DNA from: Melampsora larici-populina 98AG31
Lineage: Eukaryota > Basidiomycota > Pucciniomycetes > Pucciniales > Melampsoraceae
NCBI RefSeq assembly: GCF_000204055.1
Contig: NW_006768766.1
Location: forward strand, 3,594,019-3,658,018
Reading direction: 5' to 3'
Length of the DNA: 64,000 nt
Shown here piece by piece: positions 38,854 to 51,900 of the stretch; position 1 is the stretch's first letter, and every line of letters begins with the position of its first letter. A program made the position numbers and the translations under genes. Below the pieces are notes generated by a model that did not search any database, was not told the DNA's origin, and saw only the letters and a list, made by a program, of their open reading frames with translations.

Positions 38854-40220
38854 TAAGGCTATGACCCGGCCTGGCCAAGTCTGCCCAAGTGTTATTTGGG
38901 CTAGGTCAAGGCCAAGCCTGGGGCCTTAAGTCCAGCCTGGCAATAGTGAGAAAGGCCCTGTTCCAGGGCTACTCGGACTTGGGGCCGGGGCCATCAAAAA
39001 AAATTGTGGAGGCATCAGTGAAGGCTTGTTGAGGCAATTTTCTGGAAAAAGACAACAACATCAAAATCAATTGGAACAACAGTAAAAAGTTGCTAGACTC
39101 ACCAAAAGTTTTCCCTTATCTATCAGAATATATATTAAACACTAAAAGATTTGTTAATTTTTACAGGGACTAAACCAAGGGGATCGGTTGCAGAGCAAAG
39201 GACAAGGTGCCAGGAGATGAAAGAAAACCAAATCAACCTCAAAATCATTGATAAATGCTCGTGTATCAGGGCTGGATTGAAAAACATCAGAAACAGTGTC
39301 TGCTAAATCTCAATACAGAGTTTGGCAGATACTACCGTCAAGGCAGTCTTAACACAAAAAACAGAAACAAAAAAGATACCTTTAAAACCACTGATAAATG
39401 CTTGTGTGACAGGGCTGGATTAAAAAACATCAGAAACAGCGTCTGTCTAATCTTGTTACAGAGTTCGGCGGAAACTACCATTGAGACAGTTATCATATAA
39501 ATTATATTTAACAAACAGTTAATCATAATCTGTTATTCCATCAAAAGCATGTGCTTGCACAAAGGTGTGAAAACAACAATAATTTCTTTTACAGAAGTAA
39601 AATATCAAAAAAAAGAGGAAGATAGAAGTATATCACATGGCATTGAAACCCTTTGCTCCGACTAGATGGCCAAAACCCCAAGGTAAACTAGTCACCTCTT
39701 GTTTCAAAAAGTTCAGATAGTGTTGTATGCAATAGAAGCCAAAACGCACTTAAAAAAAATCAAGCATCCGTCCTAAGCTCTCGAACAGGCTTAAAAAGGG
39801 CTGGCCCGAGCCGGGGCCTGCCCGGTGCTTGCCGTCAGCATTCTCAAGGGTATCGTGGCCAATGCCGGGTCTGGACCGGACCCATGGCCGGCCCTGCAGC
39901 CGCAAGACCGGGTCATACCAGGACCCCGGAGAGCTCTTATCGAGGTGCATGATGTAAAAAATTTTCCTACAGTACACACACTTCACCACGGTTTACATTC
40001 ATAAAAACTTCACCAGATCCCTTGCTTCTCCCTCAATAATGCCTAGCCAGAAGCAAAGCACTTTGTTGACTGTGAATTTCATACCTACACAATTGTGAAG
40101 AGTTTTTAACGTGGTGTGGATGCTGTGAAATACACAGCAATTCACAGCAAGCATAAGAAAATAAAATCTTTTACATCACGCACCTCTACAGGAGCTCTCC
40201 GGGGTCCTGTCATACCCCTA
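38854..40220. mobile_element. non-autonomous hAT element with 8-bp TSD (GGCC-rich ends)
   Basis: Left end TAAGGCTATGACCCGGCC, right end GTCATACCCCTA, flanked by exact ATCTGGAT copies at 38846-38853 and 40221-40228. Ends starting TA(A/G)GG with GGCCGGG-rich subterminal DNA plus an 8-bp TSD fit hAT. A 377 bp relative with the same ends lies at 61608-61984. The element is interrupted near its right end by nested element X (39920-40208). Its middle (39060-39740) holds short tandem-like copies of a CAGGGCTGGATT..AACATCAGAAACAG block and no transposase. Confidence 0.85.
39920..40208. mobile_element. hAT-like MITE X with 8-bp TSD, nested in the hAT element
   Basis: A 289 bp element with ends AGGACCCCGGAGAGCTCTTA and, inverted, AGGACCCCGGAGAGCTCCTG; TIR similarity continues through GAGGTGCATGATGTAAAA (about 45 bp). 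Flanked by exact GTCATACC copies (39912-39919 and 40209-40216), which are themselves part of the outer element's terminal sequence. It therefore inserted into the outer element. No coding frame. Confidence 0.88.
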
Positions 40221-40415
40221 ATCTGGATTCTGCTTGTACAGCTTGACCACATGTTGGCCCGCTGCTTAAACCCATAGGTTCGACTCCATAATTTTCACAT
40301 TGTGCTCCATCTAACTTTGCTGAGTTAGCGCGAGGACACCAGTTCGGCCGAGACACTTCGCACGACAGAAAATTTGAATCAACAATCCTGTGCACTACCA
40401 TTTCATTCGATATCC

Positions 40416-43400
40416 ATGGTTCGATCGTGAGTGCCCATGGAGCCTATCATATTTTTTCAAAACTTCCAAACGAGTTTGACCTCCGACTGACTATTCTATT
40501 TGAGCATTTTCTAGTTATCTTCGTCATGGTGGGACCGAGGTCTTCGGTTTAATTGCGTCCAACTCATCCAATTCTTTATTCGATGGCAAGCGCGCTTATG
40601 TACCAGCCCTCGAAGATGTGTTTGTCTGGGATACCAAACGGGGTGAAAGGGTTGGTCTTCATCTTCACTTGTCGGGTCTCCTCAATACGCACGATGGGTT
40701 GTGATCATTTACATCTGTATACTTGACCGCTTTTAGATCGCTATGTGGCACGCAACTGGTCACACTTCTCCCGTCACCGCCATTTCCCGGTCTCCCGTCG
40801 ACCCTAATCTTTTCGCAGTCGGCTATCAGGACGGTTCAATTAGGCTTTGGTCGGGGAAATCCCATGACCCCCTTTCCATTTTCGAAGGACACCGTCGCGC
40901 AATCTCCATTCTCGCATGGGACCGTGATGGAGGCAGGCTTGCTAGTGGCGCAGTAGACGGGGAAGTGGTCATTTGGGATCCTGTCGCTGAAACTGGGTTG
41001 TTCAAGTGAGAAACTAGCTTCCTTTTCCTCACCCCTCGAGTGTCTGGCTGACGATAGCTTTTCGTGTGTTACTTCAGACTACGCGGACACAATCACCGTA
41101 TCACGGGCCTCGTATTTGTTGCAGTCCCCACTCACATACCCGATCCTTCTTCTTCAACATCATTGCCATCCCCCTCTACTCATCTTCTCACAACCTCTCA
41201 AGACACCTATCTCAAGCTATGGGATCTTCAGACTCAACACTCCATCGAATCTGTTGTCGCACATCGGACCGAGAGTTGGTCTCTCACAGTCGTACCTCAT
41301 ATACCATCTGTTCCCCTGGCAGCCGCGGATAGCGAAGAGTCGAGTGAACCTACCTTGGATGACCAGCTACTCATGACAACTGGGGGAGAAGGCGAAGTAA
41401 AACTGTGGATTTTGTCTTCCTTGGTACTTCTCAAGGGCCCGCAACCTTCAGCGAGCGGAGATGGTCTCCAACGAGCTATTATCGGCGCTGGGTCTCTCAC
41501 TTTGAGCACACATGCCGCTCCGGGAAAGCGGGTACTGAACGCGATCGCTCAGAGATATTCTCTCCGTGGTGGCATAAGTGGTATCGTGATTGCATTTCAA
41601 GTAGGGGACCGAGACGTTGAAGTTTGGAGGATACGTACAGTGGAAGAGATCAAAAAGAAGAAAGCTAGGCGTCGCAAAAGAGAGGCATCGAAGTCTCAAA
41701 AAGCCTCATCAAATGTGGCTGATTTGACAAGTACAGACGACACCATCACGTGGCTCGATCGCATCCATCCTTGGATCACGGTCAGGGGTACTAGTCGGAT
41801 ATGTTCTTTTGCATTTGCACCGACAGCCAACCCACTTTTATTTCGGACGGGGGAAAAACCCAACGAGCTTGAAGTAATGTTAGCGCTAGGCAACAATTCT
41901 GTAGAAGTTTTCACGATACCCAAGCCCGTATCATCTTCTAAATCCGGGTCGCTACAGTCCACATTGCTACACTCTATCACCTTACCGGGCCACCGAACTG
42001 GAATTCGTGCTGTTTCCATCTCATTCAATGATCAACTAGTTGCTAGCGGCAGTAATGGCTCTCTGAAGGTGTGGAACATTCAGACTCAAAAGTGTATCCG
42101 AACGATGGAGTGTGGATATGCCTTGTGCGTTGCTTGGCTTCCTGACAATCAACATGTAAGTATCATTGTCTACATTTCCATCTGCATCATTCGCGGAGGG
42201 TATTGTCGAACTCGTGTCCTAACGATTATCAAAGATCTTGGTAGGTACCAAGTGCGGCAAACTCATGATCTACGAACTGAGCTCATCTACACTGATCGCC
42301 ACCATCGAGGCACACACTGGTCCCATATGGTCACTTGACCTGAGGCCGGATTCGAAGGGATTCGTCACCGGAAGTGGTGATAAGAGTATAAAATTTTGGA
42401 CATTTACTAAGAAGACAGCCAATCCATCTTCTAGCGCGACTGCTTTTACCGGAGAGCTTAAAACTGTCGAACTATCAGCTACCTTGTCCAAAACTATGAA
42501 GATGTCTGATGACGTCTTGAGTGTACGATACAGCCCGGATTCGAAATTTTTGGCGGTGGCCACCTTGGATAGTACAGTTAAAGTGTTCTTCCAGGATACG
42601 CTCAAGTTCTTCTTGTCCCTCTACGGCCACAAAGTTAGTGTCACTTTCTCCATCGGACTAATCTGTTTACAGATGCCTCACCTATCTTGACATTAACTTC
42701 TCAACTATTTGGATTGCAGCTACCCGTCCTGTCGATGGACATATCTTTTGACTCAAAGCTGATAGTCACTTGTTCGGCGGACAAAAATGTCAAGATTTGG
42801 GGCTTGGACTTTGGAGATTGTCACAAGTCTATCTTTGCACATGAGGAGAGTGTCATGCAGGTCAAGTTTGAAAGCCGCTCGCACTACTTTTGGACCGTTG
42901 GGAAAGATAAGATGGTCAAGTATTGGGATGGTGACAAGGTGAGTATATTACAATTCACTCACAGTTCCCTGAAGAAGTAACTTCATTGTCGTCATTTTCT
43001 TTAGTTCGAGAACATCCAAACACTTCAAGGACATCACGGCGAGATTTCAGCCCTTGCCGTCAGTCACGATGGCCAGCTGTTGATCTCTGGATCTCATGAT
43101 AAATCAATCAGAGTGTGGATAAAGACAGACGAGCCATTGTTCCTTGAAGAAGAACGCGAGAAAGAACTCGAACGTCTTTACAGCCTTGAGGAATCGGAGA
43201 AATTGGATATATCAATCACACAATCTAGAAAGCAAGGTGAAGAGGCGGGCGACGAGGAGGTAGAGGCTGTTTCCAAACAAACAACTGAGACGTTGATGGC
43301 AGGGGAGAGAATAATCGAGGCGCTCCTGTTGGCCGATGCCGACTTGGACTTGACCAACCGGTTCAACATTGCTAAAGAGAACATGGATCCTGAAAAAGCT

Positions 43401-43996
43401 GAGAAGCTTGCGCCACCTGCTCGGAATCCGATTCTTGTGGCCTATGATAATATATCCGCGTCCGCCTATGTGCTTAAGGTGATTCAGCGAATACCTCGGG
43501 CGGCACTGGAGGACGCTCTACTGGTATTACCTTTCGCGCAGGTGACCATGATGTTGACTCACATTAATTACTGGGCTAAAAAGGTGCGGCTTGATATTGA
43601 TTGAAACGCTTTTCAGACTATTGCGCTCATCATCAATATGCAACTGATGCCAATCCCCTCACTTCTGACATGGTCCCTTCCGATTCACAGGGCTGCTCCA
43701 CGTCACTCGTCTGTCGAATCTTGTCATTTTTGATTCGTACTCACGAAACACAAATCACGGTCACCGCCAGTCTCAAATTGATGATAGATTCGATCAAAAC
43801 AAATATGACTAGGAGCCTCAAGAAACACGCTGATATGGTAGCTTACAATGTCGAGGCCATCCGATTTGTAAAACAGGCCATCGAACTGGAACAAAAGGAG
43901 AGAGAATTTGTGGATATCGATTTAAGGCCTGAGCAAGAAGTTAGAAAGCTAATCAAGGACAAACATATGGTCAAGAAACGGAAAGTAGTTTTGTAA
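40416..43996 (+). CDS. UTP12: UTP12/DIP2 (WDR3) SSU processome WD40 protein
   Basis: Component of the UTP-B module of the small-subunit processome; binds U3 snoRNP and pre-18S rRNA in the nucleolus. Exons: 40416-40426, 40515-40650, 40737-41005, 41078-42155, 42235-42633, 42720-42938, 43005-43583, 43691-43996, in frame to 998 aa (yeast and human homologues are about 940). The 11-nt first exon encodes MVR plus part of a Ser, joining to [13 protein letters not shown], the conserved DIP2 N-terminus. Tandem WD40 repeats form two propellers (..[21 protein letters not shown].., [63 protein letters not shown]). The C-terminal Utp12 domain starts after [18 protein letters not shown] and contains [14 protein letters not shown]; a basic tail KKRKVVL ends it. 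An insert with [14 protein letters not shown] (about residue 330) may be a nucleolar signal. The gene is intact. Confidence 0.96.
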
Positions 43997-44805
43997 AAAG
44001 GACGTGCAAAACAGCAATGATGTATGATGAAAGAAGAGTAAACTTGCCCCTTCTTAATGTTCACGCTGTGTCACGAATGCCCTCTCGAGGCGATCATCTC
44101 GTATTGTCATCGAAATCAATACAATGTCTAGTTGACACTGATCATGATTTTCGCTTGATGCCACCGAGTAGCTTTAGTGTAGATTAAAAGCCCTGCGTCG
44201 TTTTAGCTGAGTCTAGCGATGTCAGTAGCCGATATAATATTTACACTGGTTTCCGCATCAGACCCTTGGTTCACCAAGGCTTTTGTTCTATGACCGTGAT
44301 CGCACATCGGGACTCACGTTGCCCGTGCAGATAGCATAACTGTTATGAAGCTGACTATGTGCACCATACACTACAAATCCTCGTTGTAGTACTTTGTTAA
44401 GGAAGGGTTAGATCTGCCTTCGTGATCCCCCGGTTTGAGTGCTCCATTCTTGGTTTTCCTTCGGAGAAATTAGTAGCGCCGCTCACAACACCAATGAGCA
44501 ATTTGAATCCCGAGTTGGATGGTGGCCCTGTAGTGCGTATTGAGCACAATGTGCAGTTGAAGCGACTTGAAAGTTTCAAGGAGACCTGGCAAGTTCGGCT
44601 TGATTTGTTTGTTTACCCAATATCAAATTGTTATGTTTCATGTGATACAGTTTCCTTCTGTGATTTGTTCAAACCATAAAGCCTTCCCGCCTCACATAAA
44701 ACAAAACTTCAACCGTTGGATGGCAAGACGATAAAACCCCCGACGACCGTCTTCCCGATCGCATTTGGTCTCTACTCTAGCTGGATATTACATTCTACGC
44801 CTAAG
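43997..44805. other. intergenic between UTP12 and EFM4
   Basis: Contains the UTP12 3' end and the EFM4 promoter. An 85-codon plus frame (44422-44679) and a 60-codon minus frame overlap each other; neither is recognised and both may be chance. No repeat is evident. Confidence 0.4.
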
Positions 44806-45994
44806 ATGCAAGAAGCGATCCACGATCAAAGCGTGCCTGAGGTCGAGACTCTTCCACCATCCAAACTTGGCACTCACGAATTTTGGGATTTGACTTATGG
44901 CCGAGAGCTCGAAAGCTTTCAGGATATTGGGGATGAAGGCGAGGTCTGGTTCGGTGAAGATAGCTCAGATGAAATCTTGGATTGGATCGCACATCATCTT
45001 CCGTCTCCTATGACTCCGACTACTAAGACATCCTTTTCGGAGCTTGAGTCTCCTATCGATCGCCCCTTGCCAGGTCTGGAATCTCAACACATTCTCGATG
45101 GTATGTCACTTGATCTCAAATCCCTCGGATCCTTCGATCAGCAGGCTTAGTAATACTTGCCGAAAAATATCCTTGATCGATTTCACTGAAGACCTATGTT
45201 TGTGTTTGCTACAGTGGGTTGTGGAAACGGACAGCTACTATTTCTACTTGCTCAAGGGGGTTATTCAGTGAATCAGCTCACTGGCATTGATTATAGCGCC
45301 GGCTCAATCGAGCTTACCTCACGCATAGCCCAGGCAAAAGGTATCAAAGGTCTTCGTCTCCAAGTCAAAGATATTCTGAGGGACACAATAGAACCTCCCA
45401 ACCGGTCGATGACCCGCCAAGGAAAAGAGAGAGATGGCTGGGATCTGATTACGGATAAAGGCGTGGGTATCTACACGTTCCTACCGCTCGACAGATTCCA
45501 TTACTCTTACCCTCCCACGAGGTAGATCAGAATGGCCAAGTTTGAAATAACTTAATTCTGAGATTTAAATTTTCGATTTCCATATTCAAAACAGACCTTT
45601 GATGCAATCAGCCTTTCCGATGAGCTGATTGATGGTCAAAAGTCATACACACATTACCCTAGCCGGATATCTAGCTTGTTAGCGAAACCGGGAGGAATTC
45701 TCTTAATAACGTCTTGTAATTGGACAGAGGAAGAGCTTATCAAAATATTTGTCACGCCCGAGACTGGTCAGTCATTTCTCACTTTGGAGCTTTAGTTTTC
45801 ATCTCAATGAAAAGTTGGTCATGGGACCATGAGTTTATATTTCGAGAGCTTCTACTTTGATATTCAGCTGACGTATGCTGCACTTCATCATCAAATCAGG
45901 GCTTCGCTATCATTCCAAGATACCACGCAGATCATTCACCTTTGGTGGAACGGCGGGTACTACCATTACTACCATTGCTTTCCAGCTGTCATGA
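44806..45994 (+). CDS. EFM4: EFM4-type eEF1A lysine methyltransferase (METTL10/SEE1)
   Basis: AdoMet-dependent class-I methyltransferase that methylates a Lys of translation elongation factor eEF1A (Efm4 in yeast, METTL10/EEF1AKMT2 in human); cytosolic. Exons 44806-45100, 45215-45462, 45595-45766, 45900-45994 join in frame to 269 aa. Signatures: SKLGTHEFWDLTYGRELESF, GEVWFGEDS, motif I ILDVGCGNGQLLFLLAQGG (AdoMet-binding), GIDYSAGSIEL (motif II), DLITDKGTFDAISLS, GILLITSCNWTEEEL, and the C-terminal FTFGGTAGTTITTIAFQ. The open frame extends upstream to ATG 44716, but the start at 44806 (MQEAIHDQSV) brings the protein to usual length before the conserved SKLGT; either is possible. An acidic insert between GEVWF and motif I is longer than in the human protein. 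Part of exon 3 is duplicated at 59350. Confidence 0.95.
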
Positions 45995-48355
45995 ATATGC
46001 TTGATGCTCAAAGTGCAAAGAGCATCGCGGGTGATATGCGGACTGAAGTTTCTTTTGAATAGCTGAAATTTTTGTTATGAAGGTTTGGCTAGTTCTTTTT
46101 TCACATTGGTCTGGTCAAGCACACTTTGCAAAGTTGACCTCGGCGGCCTATTCTATCATCCAACCTGGGTTTGGAATTCAAAGAGAGTTTACCAAAATTA
46201 CAATCTGACCACAGTAGCTCAGAAAATCAGTTTGCTCATCTCCATCGTTCATTGTTGGATGGGTGAAATGACTGTCAAGCTTTGGCCTTATGGCACACCT
46301 TATGACCCGCAACAGGTATTTTCATTCAAAACAATACAACAGACAAATCAACACTTGATTCATAAATGATGTGTGATGAATGGCAAAAGACACTCCTGCC
46401 ATTTTCTAGAACTGATGGCAGTATCTTGTACAGTGGTAATGCCTTATAATTCTCTCTCTAGTAGTCCCAGTAGCAACACATCCTACATTCAAGGAGTGCT
46501 CCACACGCCAGATGAGGCAGAACAGTCATACACCATTTCCTGGGCCTACTCCACGGTATAAAAGACGGCCTCTCAAGTTGCACTTTGTAGGATGCAGTTA
46601 TACTGCAAATATAATGTGTTTCTCCAAGGTGAAAAATGATTACATTTAATTTACAAAATGATTAAACATGCACTAAATCTGCATTAAATCTGCATTTTTC
46701 TGCATTAAATCTGCATTATTAATCATTTTGTGCTTCAAGTTCAATCATTTTTTGCCTTGGAGAATGGGTACAAAGCACATAGCCCATGCAATCAAAAGCT
46801 GGTTTTGAGCAGAATTGGCTGTGTCATGTCCTGTTGAAGATAGAAATAATGTTCCAGTCACATCACCATGGCTAAACCCTGGAGTACCACAACCAGCAGT
46901 GATTGTCTTTAATTTTGAAGTGATGTGGATGTGTAGAGAAGGTTGGATATCTCAAGAAACTCTTGGGAAGGATGATTTGGAGTTCTCCGGGATAGTAGAC
47001 AGTGATCCAATCTTCTTTGACCTTTGAAGTCAAGAATCAGGAGGACCAAGAAAGACATCTTGTGGTTTTGAATAGATGAAGTAGAGACCTCAGAACTAAA
47101 AACAAAAACAATTGATCAGACTATACTTATTTCAGTACAACAAAACACAAGTCAAAAAACATTGAAGGAGACCCCAAAGGAGAATTGTGCATACCTTTGA
47201 ATTGACTCAGCAGAGTCAGTTATACTCTTTGTGTCTTCAGAATTGGAAGTAGAGATTGACTCAAGGGTATTTAAAGTCTAGGGCTTGGAACTAAAAAAAA
47301 ATGATTGCATTGTACATATTTCAGTAAGACAGAAACTCAACTCACTAGACAACACTTCTTTTTCAGGTAGACTAGAGACCATGCGGGCGCACCCACACCT
47401 CATCACTTGTAAAACAAAGTCAAAATCATGATTTGGTGGATGATGAAGCAGTGTACGCACCTATTCCCCACCAAGTTACTTGGGCATAGGGATGAAAAAT
47501 TCAAGTTAATGGAGTAAAAAGCACACTTTTGATGTACTGCTTCTGAGAGCTCAAAAAATGGAGTACTTGCAAAAGACAAATTTCAAAATGAAGCAGTGGG
47601 AAGGTGCAAATGAAACACAGACACATTGCAAACAGTAAATGCGGGAAGAAAAAGTGCAAAAAACAATGGAGTAGTGAAAAAGCAAAGGACTGAGCACCAC
47701 TGCCAGGATACCAATCACACAGACTGTTTTGTTACTGTTTTGTTAGTTTTTTGTAAAAAGCAGATTCATTAGTCAAAGGCAACAAAGAAACAAAGAGATG
47801 GTAAGTGTTCAACTTCCATGTTGTTTATTATTACTGAAAGGAAAAAAGAAACAATGATACAGAAATTTGTTTGCCAATTAGAACAGCGGGCAAAACAAAA
47901 CCAAAAAAATCAATATGAAGCCAAATAAGGAAAATCAACAATATAGAAGATTACAAATATACCAAAAAGGAACAATTGAAAGAGAAAACCAAATGGATAA
48001 ACCCCAATAGTTGAAAAGTAGAAATAAAAAAAGTAAAAAGCAACCACGCTGAATTCATACATACATAGACTCAGAGGACCCGACCAACAGGGAAAGCAAT
48101 GGTACTTATGCAAGTCACTTGTATGTTTTTATATTTTAGATTTTAAATATCTGTGTGCACCATTTCATCCAAGATGATTGAGTTGAATTTTAAAAGCCTT
48201 GAATTTCGAAAGGAACCACAAATGAAAGTTTTTGATCATACTTCATAAATCTGTTGGTGTAATGAGAGAGAAAGATCCAAACAGAAGAAACAGTATCCTA
48301 CACCACATATTCAACACAACAATTCTCAAAATCCACTAGAAGATCAAACAAAGAC
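45995..48355. other. intergenic, repeat-like, no gene recognised
   Basis: AT-rich DNA with several 60-95-codon plus frames (46085-46369, 46373-46561, 46815-47027) whose protein-like runs are not recognised and may be decayed transposon coding sequence. Short iterations of GCATTAAATCT occur at 46669-46720. Confidence 0.4.
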
Positions 48356-48425
48356 ATATATATATATATATTTATATATATGTGAGGTGTGTATGTGTAT
48401 GTGTATTTATAAATATAAATATATC
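48355..48425. repeat. AT/GT microsatellite
   Basis: ATATAT runs followed by GTGTGTATGTGTATGTG and TATAAATATAAATAT. Confidence 0.8.
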
Positions 48426-48939
48426 AAAGAAAATCTTGCTCTATTGGCACAACATAAAAGGAAAGAAAACTAAAACTGCTGCTGCTAATTGAAATGAAAG
48501 TGGATATAAATCTGTTCTTGTTCTTTGATAAAGAATGACCACTCTAAAATGAAAAGAAAGAAACCCTATAAAAATAAACAACATAAACGATAAGAAAAAT
48601 AATCTCTCGAAATACACTCATTCTTTTGTTGTTGCCACGAGCAGAGAAAGGAGTATCCTGAAAGAAGGATCAATTAAATCCTTCACAGGAAGAGATTGAG
48701 AAAAACGAAGTAAATCAGCGAAGCAAGAAATGTGAATTTAACGTGAATCTAAGGGAGCGAAGGCGGATATGAATTGAGGAGTGAGGCAGTCGTTTGAGGA
48801 ATTTGGTAATCGATTCACATCACACTCAGTAAACTGGGCTAGGGATGGTAGCTGTTTCGCTGGGATTCTGATGCGCAGGACTAGATTCGCTGACTGATTC
48901 CGGAAAGTGAAGCAAGGCCAACTCACATGTCCCAACTTT

Positions 48940-51900
48940 TCAGGGCTTCGTCAAAATGTTCGAATACTGAACATGATTGGCGGGAAAAAGGATATTGTTT
49001 GATGGAAACTACAATCCAAGCAAGACAAACAAATTCAGCAAAAGATGGGACTAACTCCAGAGGCAGGGATCACCAAGACTATAAACAAAACTCACATTGC
49101 AGGACAACGATACCTCCGGCATCCCACTTCTGCATTCATACTTTTTGTCGGTCCCAGTGTCGCTCGGAGAGCGCTGGTTGTGACCCCCGAAGGTGGGTTT
49201 GACTATTCTATCTTGGTTGGTACCCAAAATTCTGGATTGGTTGGTGTTTATTTCAACGGTTTTGGGTCGGGAACTACCCTTATGTTGTTTAGCATTTACT
49301 TCGCTCTTGAGATTCTTGTTCCGGATCTTTAATTCGCTGAGTTCAAAACTGACAAGAATCACGAGAGGGTCAGAGAAGTACTTCGCAAGGTCCAAAATAT
49401 ATTTATGAATGTGTTACTTACTTCCAAGCAGTCTTCTTGGAGGTATCCAATGCACCGAATAAGTTGTCTTCGACGGCGGGGTTCGACAATCTTGGCTCAG
49501 ATTGTGTCCCATCTGAAGACAGGTTTGAATTCTCTGCACCCGATCCAGCAGGAAGTGACGAGTTCAAATATGATTGATCATAAGCTGATGTGGGTGGTCG
49601 AGAAGAAGCCATTACTTCGGGTGTAGTGGCCGTAGTCTTACGTTGAGCGGAGCCGGCTTCATTGATTTGACAATATATCACTGGAGGTGCGCCGGCAGGT
49701 TTGCTCGAGTTCGTGGTAGCATTATTTGTATCGGATTCAGGATGAGATGAGATGAGACGCGGTGGGTAAAAATGACTGATGCAATTGACCATTCTTCCGT
49801 CTCGATTGATGAGGACGTGTGCGACTGTGACGACTTTGGTACCATGCCACGCATCTCGGATAGCTTTTAAGATCTTGGGTCCATCGACTTCGGATGACAT
49901 CTTAGCCAACATTCTACCAAGTAGGTCTTCCGATTCGTATCCCAGTACGTCTCGAATAGAAGCTGTAGTATGAAGGCACATTCCATCCAAGGAAAGTTTG
50001 GTCCAAAATTCGCAATCTCCCAATCCACCCATCTCTTTAATTGCTTGCCATGATAATGGCCCCATGGTACGTTCTCGACCTACCAGGACTACGTACTTGC
50101 GTCCTTTGCCGGCTTCAACATGCAGCTGACCTTGTGCCTCCATCCAAAAGATGCGTTTACTTTTTGTCACCGCTCGATAGATTAAATCAAGTGGTGTGTG
50201 GGCCGTGTTACCGACCTCCTTCAGTTGTCGGAGTACACCGGTGAGATCACCAGAGTGACAAAACGATGAAATGTTCTGATTCACCAAATCTTCCTCTTCA
50301 TACTCAAGCATTTTTCGACATGCGGACGAGACATAAAACAGGGTACCTTTCAATGATACCACCATGACAACATCGTGGTTCTGTGCAATGAAAATGAATT
50401 AGAACAGCCACTTTCTCAAACCCATACTTGTTGCGCGTCTTCCACGAACTCACTTGGTATAAAACAGTTTTGAAATCTGATTTGAGAGACCGAGTATCCG
50501 GTAGAGCTGACACACGCCGGCTGATGACGGGAGCTGGATTTTGGATAACGGTCCCTGTAGGTTGAGGAGGGAGAGGTGGAGCAGGAAGAGGTCGAATTTC
50601 TCGGATTTCTTGGATTTTGTCGGACTCTGGAATCGATGCCGGGGGGCGTTCAGCTTCACCAGTGAAAGAGTGCGCCATATAGGTTCCGTTGCCCTTGTTA
50701 GCCATGATAGCATCTGTTTTAGTACGTGGAAATGTAATGGCGAAGGTGAATTGATCAAGAGAATGGTGGGATATAGGATAAAATGAATCTGTTTAGCTGA
50801 GCCACATAAAAGGGAAGTAGACTGAGAAAGACTGACTTGGCTGCTGTATTAGATCCACCTGGAATCCGATGTAATAAGTAACTTCATCAGAACCCCATTG
50901 AATCGGAATCACCGTGACGAGATTGACGAAGGGTTGTCCATTTTTGCGATAGTTGATGATTGACGATTGACTCTCTTTGCCAGCCATGATATGAGCTTTC
51001 ATGTGGTAAACCGCGGTTGAGTCCGAATGCTTTCGCTTGGATCCCTTCTTTGCGAGTCCCGCAGATCGAGGGGATTGTAAGAACCTAGATTGATAAAATT
51101 CTGCGTTAGCTTTAGGTGTGGCGTATGAGAAAGAGTAGTTTCGGACCTGCAATTCTGGCCCACGATTTCGTAATTCTCGTAGCCAGTGAGTGTGCTGAAG
51201 CTGGCAGAAGCAAAGACAATTGGTAGGTCCTTTTTCCTAGCATCGACAATTACAAGAGCGGTAGACGTGTCAACAGCCCCAATGTCAATTTGCGGGTTAG
51301 GACGGTTGACAACATAAGCAAGAGCACGCATGAGATCAAAACCGGAGCTTGAGTATATGTTTGGGTAGTTGCAATTGATGGGCAAGTCTAGGCCGATCCG
51401 ACTAGCGTCGAAAGGGCTCTCTGACCGGCTTTCATATTCATCTGGTGGCGAAGAAGAAGAAGAGATTTCTGATGGGAATGGACTCAAGTCGGGATTGATG
51501 CATTGAACTGAATGACCATAGAGACTGTAGACCGGCTTGCTTGGATCGAGTTGGAAAGAACTTTTTCGTTTAAGAGGTGGAAGATGAGTGATAGATCGGG
51601 GCGATTGTTGAGGTCGCGGAGGGTTCGCGATTTCAGATGGAAGGATGTTGGCGTGAGACTGGTTTGTGAATTGCTGTGGAGGGGAAGTCCTGATGCGAGA
51701 TGGATGGCGAAAGACAGTTGGTTCCGCGAAGGCTGGACCATTTGAATAAGCTTGAGCAGGACCACCGTGAGCAAAGCTTGGCATGACGAAGTGCAAGGAG
51801 TGAGATGGAAGTGAGAAGAGTTGAGGATTGAGACCATATTGATAAGAGTTGTCATGAGATCTTGAGGCGGAGGAAGGTGGCGGTTTACGTGATTGATTGA

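Noticed and set aside
20000..40000. CRISPR array or bacterial operon
   Set aside because: Repeats are irregular with no constant spacer length, and all recognised genes are eukaryotic with spliceosomal introns.
40262..40300. tRNA B-box-like GGTTCGACTCC near 40279
   Set aside because: No A-box at the right distance and the flanks do not fold into a cloverleaf by eye.
48738..48935. 65-codon minus frame after the WC-1 stop as a further WC-1 exon
   Set aside because: The chosen last exon stops in frame at 48940, and no splice donor convincingly links to this frame; it remains a possible alternative end.
49051..49100. Cys residues in YECRSGMPEVSLSCN near the WC-1 C-terminus as a GATA zinc finger
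   Set aside because: Spacing does not match C-X2-C-X17-18-C-X2-C and the W-R-R/L-C-N-A-C-G core is absent.
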